Origin: Caproicibacterium sp. BJN0003
Lineage (GTDB): Bacteria > Bacillota > Clostridia > Oscillospirales > Acutalibacteraceae
NCBI RefSeq assembly: GCF_026314295.1
Contig: NZ_CP111108.1
Location: 1,364,001 to 1,428,000, forward strand
DNA length: 64,000 bases
Direction: 5' to 3'
The position numbers were made by a program, and so were the translations under genes. Of this stretch, positions 44,390 to 54,192 are shown in pieces. The notes under the pieces are model-generated. The model made no database searches, was not told where the DNA came from, and saw only the letters and a program-made list of their open reading frames with translations. Position 1 is the first letter of the stretch, and each line of letters opens with the position of its first letter.

Positions 44390-45100
44390 TTACAGACCGA
44401 TCCGCTTCATAACTTCTGCATAAGCTTCTTCCACACCACCTAAGTCGCGGCGGAAACGGTCCTTATCCAGTTTTTCGTGAGTCTTAACGTCCCAGAAGCG
44501 GCAGGTATCCGGGCTGATTTCGTCAGCCAAAAGGATCTTGCCCTCAAAACGGCCAAACTCCAATTTAAAATCGATCAGATCAATTCCAACAGACAGGAAA
44601 AATTCTTTCATCAGCTCATTGATACGCAGCGTCATCTTACGGATGGTAGAAATTTCTTCTTGAGTAGCCCAGCCCATTGCAAGGACATGAGAATCATTTA
44701 CCATCGGATCATCGAGCGGATCGGATTTATAACAAAACTCTAAAACCGGGCAAAGCAATTTTTTGCCTTCTTCAACGCCGAGGCGCTTGGAGAAAGAACC
44801 CGCAGCAACGTTGCGGACGACCACTTCCAGCGGAACAATCTGTACTTTTTTCACCAGAGTATCGCGGTCAGAAAGTTCTTTAACGTAGTGAGTTGGGATA
44901 CCGTCTTTTTCAAGCATTTTAAACATAAAATTGCTCATCTTATTATTGACAACGCCTTTGCCAACAATGGTACCATGCTTTTTGCCGTTAAATGCAGTTG
45001 CATCATCCTTATAGGATACAATGCAGTATCTCGGGTCATCGGTTGCAAATACCTTTTTGGCTTTTCCTTCGTACAGTTGTTCTTTCTTTTCCATTTTCAT
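44390..45100 (-). CDS. purC: SAICAR synthetase
   Basis: 236 aa. It joins CAIR and aspartate with ATP in purine synthesis. [10 protein letters not shown] at the start, [31 protein letters not shown] and [12 protein letters not shown] are typical. ATG 45100 follows GGAGGT. It is 52 bp downstream of carB. Confidence 0.97.
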   Translation of the reverse strand: MKMEKKEQLYEGKAKKVFATDDPRYCIVSYKDDATAFNGKKHGTIVGKGVVNNKMSNFMFKMLEKDGIPTHYVKELSDRDTLVKKVQIVPLEVVVRNVAAGSFSKRLGVEEGKKLLCPVLEFCYKSDPLDDPMVNDSHVLAMGWATQEEISTIRKMTLRINELMKEFFLSVGIDLIDFKLEFGRFEGKILLADEISPDTCRFWDVKTHEKLDKDRFRRDLGGVEEAYAEVMKRIGL

Positions 45101-45152
45101 TTACCTCCGTTAAAGTAAAATATCGTTTGACTGATCCTATGATTGATCCTAT

Positions 45153-48100
45153 TTAAACTAAATTTAAAAATGTGCTTACATGCGTAATGTCCACAACGGA
45201 AAGTTCCGTCGTTTCAACATGGCGTGCACATGTTAAAAACGCATTTGCGGTATCAAGTGATGTCAGACATGGAATTCCGGCTTCTACCGCATTACGGCGA
45301 ATCAGGAAGCCATCCCGATCGTGCTGCATACCCTTACTCGGTGTATTGATTACTAAATCAATCTTTCCAGACATGATCAGATTAATAATATCATGCTGAT
45401 TCATTCCCACTTTATGAGTCCGAATCGTCGGAATCTCATGATCATTAAGATAATCAGCCGTACCCTGTGTTGCATAAATCGTCCAACCTAGATCATAAAG
45501 TCCCTTGGCAATCGGGAGGACTTCTGCCTTATCACTGTTCTTCACTGTAATAATAACACGGCCATTCTTGATCATATGTGTTCCGGCGCCATAAAACGCT
45601 TTGATCAGCGCTTCATCATAGGTGCGGGCAATTCCAAGAACTTCACCGGTGGATTTCATTTCAGGTCCCAGATTGACATCAGCGCCATGAATTTTCTCAA
45701 ATGAGAAAACCGGCATCTTAATGGCAATGTAATCATGCGGTTTCTGAAGGCCATACTGATAACCCATCTGTGGCAATGTCTCTCCGAAGAAAGTGCGCAC
45801 TGCCAGCGGCACAATCGGAATTCCGGTCACTTTGCTGATATAAGGAACCGTTCTAGATGATCTCGGGTTCGCCTCAATGATATAGACAACTTCATCTTTC
45901 ACAATAAACTGAACATTAAGAAGCCCTTTAACCTTTAAAGCTTTTGCAAGTTTACGAGTATCTTCAACAATGGTCTCCTGTGCTTCTTCACTGATTCCAA
46001 TGGCAGGATAAACGGAAATGCTGTCACCGGAATGAATCCCAGCACGCTCAACATGCTGCATAATTCCGGGGATCACCGAATCGGTTCCGTCACAGACAGC
46101 ATCAACTTCCACTTCGGTTCCCATGATATACTTATCAACCAGGATCGGATGTTCCTGTGCAATCTGATTGATAATTCCAATCTGATTGACAATATCGGAA
46201 TCTTCATAGGCAATCTGCATGCCCTGACCGCCAAGGACATAACTCGGACGAACCAAAACAGGATAACCAAGTTGATGCGCCGCGTTTAATGCCTCATCGC
46301 AGGTAAAAACTGTATGCCCTGCCGCACGGGGGATCTTACAGTCATTGAGGATTTCATCAAACCGTTCCCGATCTTCTGCAAGGTCAATACTGTCGCTGCT
46401 GGTTCCGAGAACTGGAACGCCCATCTTTTCGATAGAAGCTGCCAGACGAATGGCTGTTTGGCCACCAAACTGACAGACAGCACCATCCGGCTTTTCCAGT
46501 TTTACGATATGGAGGATATCTTCTTCCGTCAGTGGTTCAAAGTACAGTTTATCGGCAATATCAAAATCGGTAGAAACCGTTTCGGGATTATTGTTCACGA
46601 TAATCGTCTCATAACCAAGATCTTTTAATGCCCACACACTGTGCACGGAACAAAAATCGAATTCAATTCCCTGCCCGATACGAATTGGGCCGGAACCGAT
46701 AACCACGATCTTTTTGCGGCGGCTTTCAGGCTTAGATTCGTTCTCAATCCCATAAGTGGAATAATAGTACGGAGTCTCTGCTTCAAACTCGGCAGCACAA
46801 GTATCGACCATTTTGTAAACCGGAGCAATTTCCCACTCGTCCTGCATTTTTCGAAGCTCGTCCACAGATTCACCGGAAAACTCAGAAATTGTACGATCCA
46901 AGGACCCCATGCTTTTTGCTTTCAGAAGAAGCTTTTTTGTCATCTTCTGCTCAGAAAGTGCTTTTTCCATCTCGATAATTGCAGTTAACTTTCCGATAAA
47001 CCAGAGATCAATCTTGGTGATCTCGTGAATCTTTTCCGGAGAATATCCACGGCGTAATGCTTCCGCTACCGTCCACAGACGACGATCATCCACATTGTGT
47101 ACCCGCTCCAAGATTTCTTCATCCGAGAAGGAATCCAAACGATGATCTTTTAAGCTGAAGAGGTTTTGCTCCAAACAGCGAATCGCCTTCATCAAAGCTG
47201 CTTCAAATGTTGGGGCAATTCCCATCACTTCGCCGGTTGCTTTCATCTGCGTCCCCAGCACACGCTTTGCATTTACAAATTTATCAAACGGCCATTTAGG
47301 GATCTTTACAACACAATAGTCCAAAGTCGGCTCAAAGCAAGCATACGTCTTTTTCGTGATTGCATTTTTAATTTCATCCAAAGTGTAGCCCAAAGCAATT
47401 TTACTCGCTACTTTTGCAATCGGGTACCCGGTTGCCTTACTTGCAAGTGCAGAAGAGCGGCTTACACGGGGATTCACTTCAATTACACAATACTCGAAGC
47501 TGTCCGGATTGAGCGCAAACTGCACATTACAGCCGCCCTCGACCCCCAGCTCCTGAATAATATTCAAAGAAGCAGTACGCAGCATTTGTGTCTCTTTATC
47601 GGCAAGCGTCTGACATGGTGCTACCACGATGGAATCACCGGTATGAACGCCAACCGGATCAAAGTTTTCCATATTGCAAACGGTAATGCAGTTTCCATTA
47701 TGGTCGCGTATTACTTCATACTCAATTTCTTTCCAGCCTTCAATAGAACGCTCGATCAGTACCTGATGTACACGGCTACGGTGCAGACCAAGTGTCCCGA
47801 TCTCTTCAAGTTCCTCTTTTGTATGAGCAATTCCGCCGCCGCTGCCGCCCAATGTATAAGCTGGACGCACAACAACCGGATACCCAATTTTATCAGCTGC
47901 AGCAAAACATTCGTCAAGACTCTCTGCAATCACAGATTTCGCGCACGGCTGGTCAATTCGCTCCATTGCTTCTTTGAAAAGTTCGCGGTCTTCCGCCATA
48001 CGAATCGTATCGGCACTCGTACCAATCATTTCTACATGATGCTCTTTTAAGAAGCCGCTTTCCTCCAGCTCAACTGCAAGGTTCAATGCATTCTGTCCAC

Positions 48101-48371
48101 CCAGTGTCGGTAAAATGCTGTCGGGCTTTTCTTTAATGATTACTTTCTTAACGGTTTCGATGGTCAAAGGCTCGATATATACCTTATCAGCGATTTGCTT
48201 ATCGGTCATGATCGTCGCTGGGTTGGAGTTGATCAGAATGACCTCTATTCCTTCTTCTCGAATCGCACGGCACGCCTGCGTTCCTGCATAGTCAAATTCC
48301 GCCGCCTGTCCGATAATAATAGGGCCGGACCCTATGATAATTACTTTTTTAATTTCCGCACGTTTACTCAC
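45153..48371 (-). CDS. carB: Carbamoyl-phosphate synthase large subunit
   Basis: 1072 aa. Two homologous ATP-grasp halves (VIIIGSGPIIIGQAAEFDYA and VVIGSGPIRIGQGIEFD) followed by an MGS-like allosteric domain. It makes carbamoyl phosphate for pyrimidines and arginine from bicarbonate, ATP and ammonia delivered by CarA. Start GTG 48371 overlaps the carA stop (GTGA) after GGAGG. Confidence 0.97.
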   Translation of the reverse strand: MSKRAEIKKVIIIGSGPIIIGQAAEFDYAGTQACRAIREEGIEVILINSNPATIMTDKQIADKVYIEPLTIETVKKVIIKEKPDSILPTLGGQNALNLAVELEESGFLKEHHVEMIGTSADTIRMAEDRELFKEAMERIDQPCAKSVIAESLDECFAAADKIGYPVVVRPAYTLGGSGGGIAHTKEELEEIGTLGLHRSRVHQVLIERSIEGWKEIEYEVIRDHNGNCITVCNMENFDPVGVHTGDSIVVAPCQTLADKETQMLRTASLNIIQELGVEGGCNVQFALNPDSFEYCVIEVNPRVSRSSALASKATGYPIAKVASKIALGYTLDEIKNAITKKTYACFEPTLDYCVVKIPKWPFDKFVNAKRVLGTQMKATGEVMGIAPTFEAALMKAIRCLEQNLFSLKDHRLDSFSDEEILERVHNVDDRRLWTVAEALRRGYSPEKIHEITKIDLWFIGKLTAIIEMEKALSEQKMTKKLLLKAKSMGSLDRTISEFSGESVDELRKMQDEWEIAPVYKMVDTCAAEFEAETPYYYSTYGIENESKPESRRKKIVVIGSGPIRIGQGIEFDFCSVHSVWALKDLGYETIIVNNNPETVSTDFDIADKLYFEPLTEEDILHIVKLEKPDGAVCQFGGQTAIRLAASIEKMGVPVLGTSSDSIDLAEDRERFDEILNDCKIPRAAGHTVFTCDEALNAAHQLGYPVLVRPSYVLGGQGMQIAYEDSDIVNQIGIINQIAQEHPILVDKYIMGTEVEVDAVCDGTDSVIPGIMQHVERAGIHSGDSISVYPAIGISEEAQETIVEDTRKLAKALKVKGLLNVQFIVKDEVVYIIEANPRSSRTVPYISKVTGIPIVPLAVRTFFGETLPQMGYQYGLQKPHDYIAIKMPVFSFEKIHGADVNLGPEMKSTGEVLGIARTYDEALIKAFYGAGTHMIKNGRVIITVKNSDKAEVLPIAKGLYDLGWTIYATQGTADYLNDHEIPTIRTHKVGMNQHDIINLIMSGKIDLVINTPSKGMQHDRDGFLIRRNAVEAGIPCLTSLDTANAFLTCARHVETTELSVVDITHVSTFLNLV

Positions 48372-49444
48372 AGGGCAGCACCTCCAATCAGATTCATAAA
48401 GCGATCAAAAAGGAATCGCGTATCATGTGGACCACCTGCTGCCTCCGGGTGAAATTGTACGGTGAAGACTCGACCATTCTTATAATCAAATCCCTCAATA
48501 CTGCCATCGTTCATGCTAATAAAGCTTGGCTCAGCGATCTTCGGGTCCATTGTCTTAGCATCTACGACAAAGCCGTGATTCTGTGAAGAAATATAAACTC
48601 TGTTGGCTTTTAGGTCCTTGACTGGATGATTGATTCCGCGGTGACCATATTTCAATTTATAGGTATCTCCGCCATTGGCAAGTGCCATCAGCTGATGTCC
48701 CAGGCAAATTGCAAAGGTCGGTGTTCCGGAAGCATAGATCCGCTTGATTTCTTCAATCGGCTTTTTGCAGTCCTGCGGGTCTCCAGGCCCATTGGTTAAC
48801 ATAATTCCATCCGGCTTCCACTCTTTGACTTCATCATAAGAAGCGTCCCAAGGAAAACATTTTACTGTCGCGCCGCGCTCTGTTAAACAGCGAATAATAT
48901 TCCCTTTAACGCCATAATCCATCAGCGCAATTTTCACGCCGCCATCGCCGTATATTTTGCCGCCGCGGATACTGACTTTCGGCACATAGCTTTCCATTTT
49001 AAAATTCTCGATCTGCTTTTTCATCGCTTCGAGGTCGATCGAATCGCCATACGCGATCATGCCGCGCATTGTGCCGCTCTCCCGCAAAATTCTGGTAAGT
49101 GCACGGGTGTCGATTCCCTGTAAACCGGGAATCTGATAGCGCTTTAAATAATGATCTAAGTCAATATCGCAACGGAAATTACTTGCTACATTCGAAACTG
49201 AATGAACAATATATGCACTCAGCCACGGACGTGTAGACTCAGCATCCTGATAACAGATTCCATAATTTCCGATCATGGGGTAAGTCATCACAACACTCTG
49301 CCCGGCATAAGAGGGATCTGTAAGAAGTTCCGGATATCCGCACATCGCACTGTTAAAAACAATTTCGCTTACAACATTGTGCTCATCGCCAAATCCGGTT
49401 CCTTCAAAGGTCATCCCGTTTTCCAACATTAGTAATGCCTTCAT
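48368..49444 (-). CDS. carA: Carbamoyl-phosphate synthase small subunit
   Basis: 358 aa. The C-terminal class I glutaminase domain has the nucleophile Cys in FAICLGHQ and His/Glu in VQFHPEA; the N-terminal domain (FEGTGFGDEHNVVSEIVFNS) is typical. Coupled to carB by a four-base overlap. The ribosome binding site (GGTTGGTG) is weak. Confidence 0.96.
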   Translation of the reverse strand: MKALLMLENGMTFEGTGFGDEHNVVSEIVFNSAMCGYPELLTDPSYAGQSVVMTYPMIGNYGICYQDAESTRPWLSAYIVHSVSNVASNFRCDIDLDHYLKRYQIPGLQGIDTRALTRILRESGTMRGMIAYGDSIDLEAMKKQIENFKMESYVPKVSIRGGKIYGDGGVKIALMDYGVKGNIIRCLTERGATVKCFPWDASYDEVKEWKPDGIMLTNGPGDPQDCKKPIEEIKRIYASGTPTFAICLGHQLMALANGGDTYKLKYGHRGINHPVKDLKANRVYISSQNHGFVVDAKTMDPKIAEPSFISMNDGSIEGFDYKNGRVFTVQFHPEAAGGPHDTRFLFDRFMNLIGGAAL

Positions 49445-49539
49445 TCAATCACCAACCATTCTTTTAAACTCATCTTCTAAATTTCCCAGTTCCGCACAAA
49501 GAGAGCCCTTGAATCAGGGGCCCTCTTTACAGATAAACT

Positions 49540-50760
49540 CTATTTTTCTTTTGAAAAAGCATCTACAATTAGTTTAACTGCTTTCTCCGTATTTTCCTTG
49601 GTATTAAATGCGGTCAGGCGGAAAAATCCTTCTCCTGCCATTCCAAATCCGCTTCCGGGAGTACCAACAACACCGCATTTTTCTAAAAGCTGATCAAAGA
49701 ATTCCCAGCTGGTCATTCCTTCAGGAACTTTCAGCCATGCATAAGGGCTATCCTGACCACCATAAACAGTGAATCCAGCTTTTCTGAATCCGTCTACAAT
49801 AATGTGGGCATTTTGTTTATAATAGGCAATGTTTTCACGGACCAATTTCTGTCCTTCTTCAGAATAAACAGCCTCTGCCCCACGCTGTATTGGATAAGAA
49901 ACACCATTCATCTTTGTGGACTGGCGGCGACTCCAGAGACGATTCATGGAAACACCATCAATCACAAGCTCTTTTGGAATCACTGTAAACGCACAGCGGG
50001 TACCGGTAAACCCAGCCGTTTTACTGAAACTACGGAACTCAATCGCACACTTCTTTGCACCCTCGATCTCATAGATGCTGTGCGGCACATTAGGGGTAGA
50101 GATAAACGCTTCATATGCTGCGTCATACAGGATAACCGCCTGATGATCCAGTGCATACTGAACCCATTTTTCGAGCTCCGTTTTTGAAATGCTAACGCCA
50201 GCCGGATTATTAGGGAAACAAAGATAAATCATATCCACATTCTGCTTTGGAAGCTGAGGCAAAAAGTCATTTTCCTCTTTGCAGGGCAAATAAACAATCT
50301 TGCTCCAACCTTTTCCTTCTGTATAAGTTCCTGCTCTGCCGGCCATCACGTTGGTATCTACATAAACAGGGTAAACCGGATCACAAACTGCAACGACATT
50401 ATCAACGCTGAAAATATCCCCGATAGAGCCGGTATCGCTTTTAGCTCCATCACTAACAAAGACTTCATCTTCTGAAATGTCTAGTCCTTTGTAATCATGA
50501 GTAACAATTGCTTTTCGAAGAAACTCATATCCGGATTCCGGTCCATACCCGTGAAAAGTCTCCGGGTGCCCCATTTCCTCTGCCGCTTTTTTGATTGCGT
50601 CTACAACCGGGCGTACCAAGGGACGAGTTACATCACCGATTCCAAGCCGAATAATCTCTTTTTCCGGGTGAGTTTTCTGAAAAGCTTCTACTTTTTTTGC
50701 AATGTCTACAAACAAATAACTTGCAGGAAGTTTTGCCAGATTTTCATTTGCTTTTACCAA
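49540..50760 (-). CDS. dapL: LL-diaminopimelate aminotransferase
   Basis: 406 aa. It converts tetrahydrodipicolinate directly to LL-diaminopimelate, bypassing the acylated intermediates. The PLP lysine is in [25 protein letters not shown] and [10 protein letters not shown] are typical of DapL. Start TTG 50760 gives the usual N-terminus; GGAG is ten bases upstream. It is next to dapF, the next step. Confidence 0.95.
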   Translation of the reverse strand: MVKANENLAKLPASYLFVDIAKKVEAFQKTHPEKEIIRLGIGDVTRPLVRPVVDAIKKAAEEMGHPETFHGYGPESGYEFLRKAIVTHDYKGLDISEDEVFVSDGAKSDTGSIGDIFSVDNVVAVCDPVYPVYVDTNVMAGRAGTYTEGKGWSKIVYLPCKEENDFLPQLPKQNVDMIYLCFPNNPAGVSISKTELEKWVQYALDHQAVILYDAAYEAFISTPNVPHSIYEIEGAKKCAIEFRSFSKTAGFTGTRCAFTVIPKELVIDGVSMNRLWSRRQSTKMNGVSYPIQRGAEAVYSEEGQKLVRENIAYYKQNAHIIVDGFRKAGFTVYGGQDSPYAWLKVPEGMTSWEFFDQLLEKCGVVGTPGSGFGMAGEGFFRLTAFNTKENTEKAVKLIVDAFSKEK

Positions 50761-50836
50761 CGCTAAAACACTCCTTTTGTCTGCTACTATAGAATAAAAA
50801 TCATCTATTTTTTTCTATGTTAATATTAAATCATTA

Positions 50837-51670
50837 TCAAATTTCAATTTCTCCGTCAAAAACAGTCACTGCCGGGCCTTCCATCCAAACGGTATTTTCT
50901 TTTTCGTCCCAGCTTACCTGTAAATCTCCGCCGCGCAGATGCAGCAGCACACTGTGACAGGTAATCCCGTTTAAGATACAAGCAACTGCCGAAGCGCACG
51001 CTCCGGTTCCGCAAGCCCAAGTTTCTCCGCTGCCACGCTCCCAAACGCGCATATTTACCTCGTGATCAGAAAGCACTTCAACGAACTCCGTATTGACTCT
51101 CTGCGGAAACACTGGATGGCGCTCAAAGGAAGGCCCAATCGCTGCTAAATCAAGAGCAGCAACGTCTTTTACAAAAGTCACACAATGAGGATTTCCCATA
51201 GATACGCAGGTGACGTGATATTCTTTTCCATTCACCAAAAGCGGCACATTGACCGCCCGGTCTCCTGGAAAATCCGCTGGAATCTGAGCAGGGTTCAAAA
51301 TCGGGGCTCCCATATTGACACGTACCGATTGAACAGTGCCATTCTGAACATTCAGATAAAGCGTTTTCACTCCGCTTTGGGTATCGACCCGCAGCACATC
51401 TTTTTTGCAGATTCCATGATCATACACATATTTTCCAACACATCGAATTCCATTGCCACACATCATGGCACGAGAACCATCCGCATTATAAATATCCATT
51501 TCACAGTCTGCCTGTCTGCTCGGTTTAATCAGAATGATTCCATCTGAACCAATTCCGAAATGCCGGTCTGACAAACGAATGCTCAAGGCTGCCGGATCCG
51601 GGACCTTTTCTTCAAAGCAATTAATATAGATATAATCATTCCCGATCCCCTGCATTTTTGTGAATCTCAA
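50837..51670 (-). CDS. dapF: Diaminopimelate epimerase
   Basis: About 277 aa. It converts LL- to meso-diaminopimelate for lysine and peptidoglycan. The two catalytic Cys are in MMCGNGIRC and WACGTGACAS. Start TTG 51670 is set by AGAAGGGGTGA; the open frame begins earlier at 51694. A terminator-like hairpin lies just upstream in the leader. Confidence 0.95.
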   Translation of the reverse strand: MRFTKMQGIGNDYIYINCFEEKVPDPAALSIRLSDRHFGIGSDGIILIKPSRQADCEMDIYNADGSRAMMCGNGIRCVGKYVYDHGICKKDVLRVDTQSGVKTLYLNVQNGTVQSVRVNMGAPILNPAQIPADFPGDRAVNVPLLVNGKEYHVTCVSMGNPHCVTFVKDVAALDLAAIGPSFERHPVFPQRVNTEFVEVLSDHEVNMRVWERGSGETWACGTGACASAVACILNGITCHSVLLHLRGGDLQVSWDEKENTVWMEGPAVTVFDGEIEI

Positions 51671-51701
51671 GAAATCACCCCTTCTTGTTTTCAAAAATAG
51701 A

Positions 51702-51742
51702 AAATGGCAAAGCCGCCCTGTTTTCAGAACCTCCTTGCCATT
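51702..51742 (-). promoter_or_regulatory. Terminator-like hairpin in the dapF leader
   Basis: On the minus strand AAATGGCAA pairs with TTGCCATTT across an internal GGAGG...-containing loop, followed by TTTTCTATTTTT. It lies between the promoter and the dapF ribosome binding site, which suggests attenuation. Confidence 0.5.
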
Positions 51743-51768
51743 TAAACTGTATTCGTTTTGACTCTCAT

Positions 51769-51797
51769 ATTTTATTATATTTTACAGGTTGTGTCAA
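51769..51797 (-). promoter_or_regulatory. Predicted dapF promoter
   Basis: On the minus strand a perfect TTGACA (51797-51792), 17 bp and TAAAAT (51774-51769), about 100 bp before dapF. Confidence 0.75.
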
Positions 51798-51997
51798 TGT
51801 TTTTTGCCTTCTAAAAGAGGCATTTCCTTTTCTGCACAAGTTTTGCGGATTTTTTGCTGAATTTTCGAGAATTTGCATAACACTTTTTAAAAAATTTCAT
51901 TGTAATTTTAAAAATCTCTTAAAATGTAATTTTATTTTTTGGAATTTTGAAGACTATTTTTTCTATTTATGCAGAATCTTTTAGACCATCGACTGTC

Positions 51998-52843
51998 TTA
52001 CTGCTCTAAAAAAGCTTCGATTGCTTCTGCATCTTTGAACCCTTTCTGATAAAGATGCTCCAGCATATTTTTATTTTTAGTAAGCGTATTAATTCCGGCA
52101 ATCTGGTCCGGCGCTATAATCACAGCCTTCCCTTTTTCCTCCAATTCTTTGGCAAAAGCAACGCCCTCGTTGTACCTTTTGGCCCGAAGATGAAGGTTTC
52201 GTGCTGCTTTCGGATATCTACGACGCAGAATACGTGCAAAATGATCATCTCCACCGGAAGTACGAATTAAATTCCGCGGTTTTGTCAAAATTACAACGAC
52301 GCGCTCACAGCCATCCTGCAATGCCTTTTGCACCGGAACCGGATCACTGAGCGCCCCATCAAAATAAAGAGTTCCATGGAAAGGATAAGGACGGCAGACA
52401 ACCGGAATCGCAGAAGAAGCGCCCAGAATTCCGTAATCATCCTTTAAAAAGTCATTTTTATCAAAATATTTTACTTTTCCGCTCACTGCTTCAGAAGCAA
52501 CTACTTTCATTTCTGCTGGGTTTTCTACAATTTTTGGATAATCCAAAGGATATTCTCCATCCGAATTGCTGAGGACCCCATAGACATAATTAAGGTCCAG
52601 ATAAGATCCCCCATGAACCAGATTATGTAAGCTCATGTAATTTGGTCGAAAGGCATAATCGCGGTAATACCGTAGATTTCTTCCGCGCTGACCTGCGAGA
52701 TAGGCCACAATATTTGCGCTGCCTGCAGACACCCCGATACATTCGTCAAACTTGATCTCTTTCAACAAACAATAATCAAACACACCGGCTCCATAGATTC
52801 CTCGCAGTCCGCCGCCAACATCAACTACTCCTGTTTTCATCAT
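51998..52843 (-). CDS. Patatin-like phospholipase
   Basis: About 281 aa. A glycine-rich oxyanion part (VDVGGGLRGIYGAGV), the nucleophile in GVSAGS and the catalytic Asp in FDGALSD make up a Ser-Asp dyad of the patatin family. It probably hydrolyses lipid acyl esters; the substrate is unknown. ATG 52843 follows GAGGCG; an ATG at 52855 overlaps the rlmH stop but has no ribosome binding site. Confidence 0.9.
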   Translation of the reverse strand: MMKTGVVDVGGGLRGIYGAGVFDYCLLKEIKFDECIGVSAGSANIVAYLAGQRGRNLRYYRDYAFRPNYMSLHNLVHGGSYLDLNYVYGVLSNSDGEYPLDYPKIVENPAEMKVVASEAVSGKVKYFDKNDFLKDDYGILGASSAIPVVCRPYPFHGTLYFDGALSDPVPVQKALQDGCERVVVILTKPRNLIRTSGGDDHFARILRRRYPKAARNLHLRAKRYNEGVAFAKELEEKGKAVIIAPDQIAGINTLTKNKNMLEHLYQKGFKDAEAIEAFLEQ

Positions 52844-52851
52844 GATTCGCC

Positions 52852-53331
52852 TCATTTATGATATTTTCCATGATTCAAAATTTGAAAAGAACGATAAATT
52901 TGTTCACAGAGCATCACCCTTGCCAACTGATGCGGAAACGTCATCGGTGACATCGAAAGACGCAGATTTCCTGATTCTTTTACGGAATCATCAAGCCCAA
53001 AGCTGCTTCCGATTACAAAAGAAATGGAACTGACTCCAGAAACTGCTTTATTTTCAATCCATTTTGCAAGATCCGGAGAGGAAATCTCTTTTCCCTCAAT
53101 ACAGAGTGGAACTATTTGTGTATTTTTGCACTCAGAAAGAATATGCTCCCCTTCTTCCCGTAATGCCGCCTTAATTTGAGCTGCGTTTGGATTTTCCGGT
53201 AAACGACACTCCGGCAATTCCCGAATGGAAAATTTTGCAAAGCTCTGCATACGTTTTTCATACTCATTGCAGGCCAAACGCCAATACGATTCTTTTAGTT
53301 TTCCGATACAAACAATTTGTACATTCAGCAT
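52852..53331 (-). CDS. rlmH: 23S rRNA pseudouridine-1915 N3-methyltransferase
   Basis: 159 aa, exact family size. SPOUT-type methyltransferase with FVIGSSFGLDDSVK and LSMSPMTFPHQLARVMLCEQ, ending in NHGKYHK as in most RlmH proteins. It follows the WalJ-like gene by 11 bp, an arrangement also known in bacilli. Confidence 0.97.
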   Translation of the reverse strand: MLNVQIVCIGKLKESYWRLACNEYEKRMQSFAKFSIRELPECRLPENPNAAQIKAALREEGEHILSECKNTQIVPLCIEGKEISSPDLAKWIENKAVSGVSSISFVIGSSFGLDDSVKESGNLRLSMSPMTFPHQLARVMLCEQIYRSFQILNHGKYHK

Positions 53332-53342
53332 TTTTCCTCTCC

Positions 53343-54134
53343 TTAAAACACCGTAAAGTTTCCGGGGTTTTCCCGAGGTGCTACTGAAAGATCAAAATCC
53401 GTTCCCTGATTCATCCCTTCCATCGTGAGCGCACAAAGCGTTGTCTGCAGTGCAATCTCCGGCGTATTATTTTCACGGCTCAAATGTGCAAGAAAGAATC
53501 TGGCTGCCCCCATACGAACAAGCTCCGAAACAGCATCTGCACAGGCAATATTGGAGAGATGTCCAGTATCTGAAAGAATCCGCTTTTTAAGTGAGTATGG
53601 ATATGGTCCATTTTGAAGCATTCCCACATCGTGATTGGATTCAAGGACTACCAAATCGGCTCCCATAATATGGCACCGTACTTCTTCTGTAAAATGGCCG
53701 AGATCGGTTGCAAAAGCAGCGGTTCGTCCATCTGACGTTTCGACTCGGTAGCCAACTCCTTCAACACAGTCATGCGGAACATGAAATGGCGTAACGCGCA
53801 TTCCTGCACAATTAGTCCCATCCCAGTCAAGCGGCAAAGCACGAAAACTTCCATTGGCAATTTTTAAGTTTTCCAATGCTCCAAGCGTTCCATTCGATGC
53901 ATAGACCGGAACTTTTAAGCGGGAAGCCAAAACTCGCAGTCCCGAAACATGGTCCGAATGTTCATGTGTTACAAAAATTGCCTGGATCGTTTTAGGATCA
54001 ATTTCGCACAATTCCATGCGCTGAATCAGCTGTTTGGCGCTTCGACCGGCATCTATTAAAATTCCTGCTCCTGCAGAGCCTATGTAATAACTGTTTCCGC
54101 TGCTTCCACTAAACAGTGGGCAAAATCTCGCCAA
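53343..54134 (-). CDS. walJ: WalJ/YycJ-like metallo-beta-lactamase fold hydrolase
   Basis: About 263 aa. Metal site THEHSDHVSG (HxHxDH), FSGSSGNSYYIG at the start and the later His/Asp (ATDLGH, DTGHLSN) match the YycJ/WalJ family, which has been linked to cell division and repair in bacilli. TTG 54134 is preferred because AGGGGG lies upstream; the frame opens at 54179 within the murA terminator. Between murA and rlmH. Confidence 0.85.
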   Translation of the reverse strand: MARFCPLFSGSSGNSYYIGSAGAGILIDAGRSAKQLIQRMELCEIDPKTIQAIFVTHEHSDHVSGLRVLASRLKVPVYASNGTLGALENLKIANGSFRALPLDWDGTNCAGMRVTPFHVPHDCVEGVGYRVETSDGRTAAFATDLGHFTEEVRCHIMGADLVVLESNHDVGMLQNGPYPYSLKKRILSDTGHLSNIACADAVSELVRMGAARFFLAHLSRENNTPEIALQTTLCALTMEGMNQGTDFDLSVAPRENPGNFTVF

Positions 54135-54157
54135 ATTGCATTTCCCCCTAATAAAGA

Positions 54158-54188
54158 AAAAGGGATGACCAATTGTCATCCCTTAAGG
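54158..54188 (-). terminator. Terminator of murA
   Basis: AAGGGATGAC pairs with GTCATCCCTT (54160-54169 and 54175-54184), followed on the minus strand by TTTTTCTTTATT. Confidence 0.8.
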
Positions 54189-54192
54189 ATTT

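Larger units (their letters stand above)
51671..51997. other. 327-bp region between dapF and the patatin gene
   Basis: It holds the dapF promoter and leader hairpin in its left half. The right half is A/T-rich with no gene. I looked for a lysine riboswitch or T-box and saw none. Confidence 0.6.
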
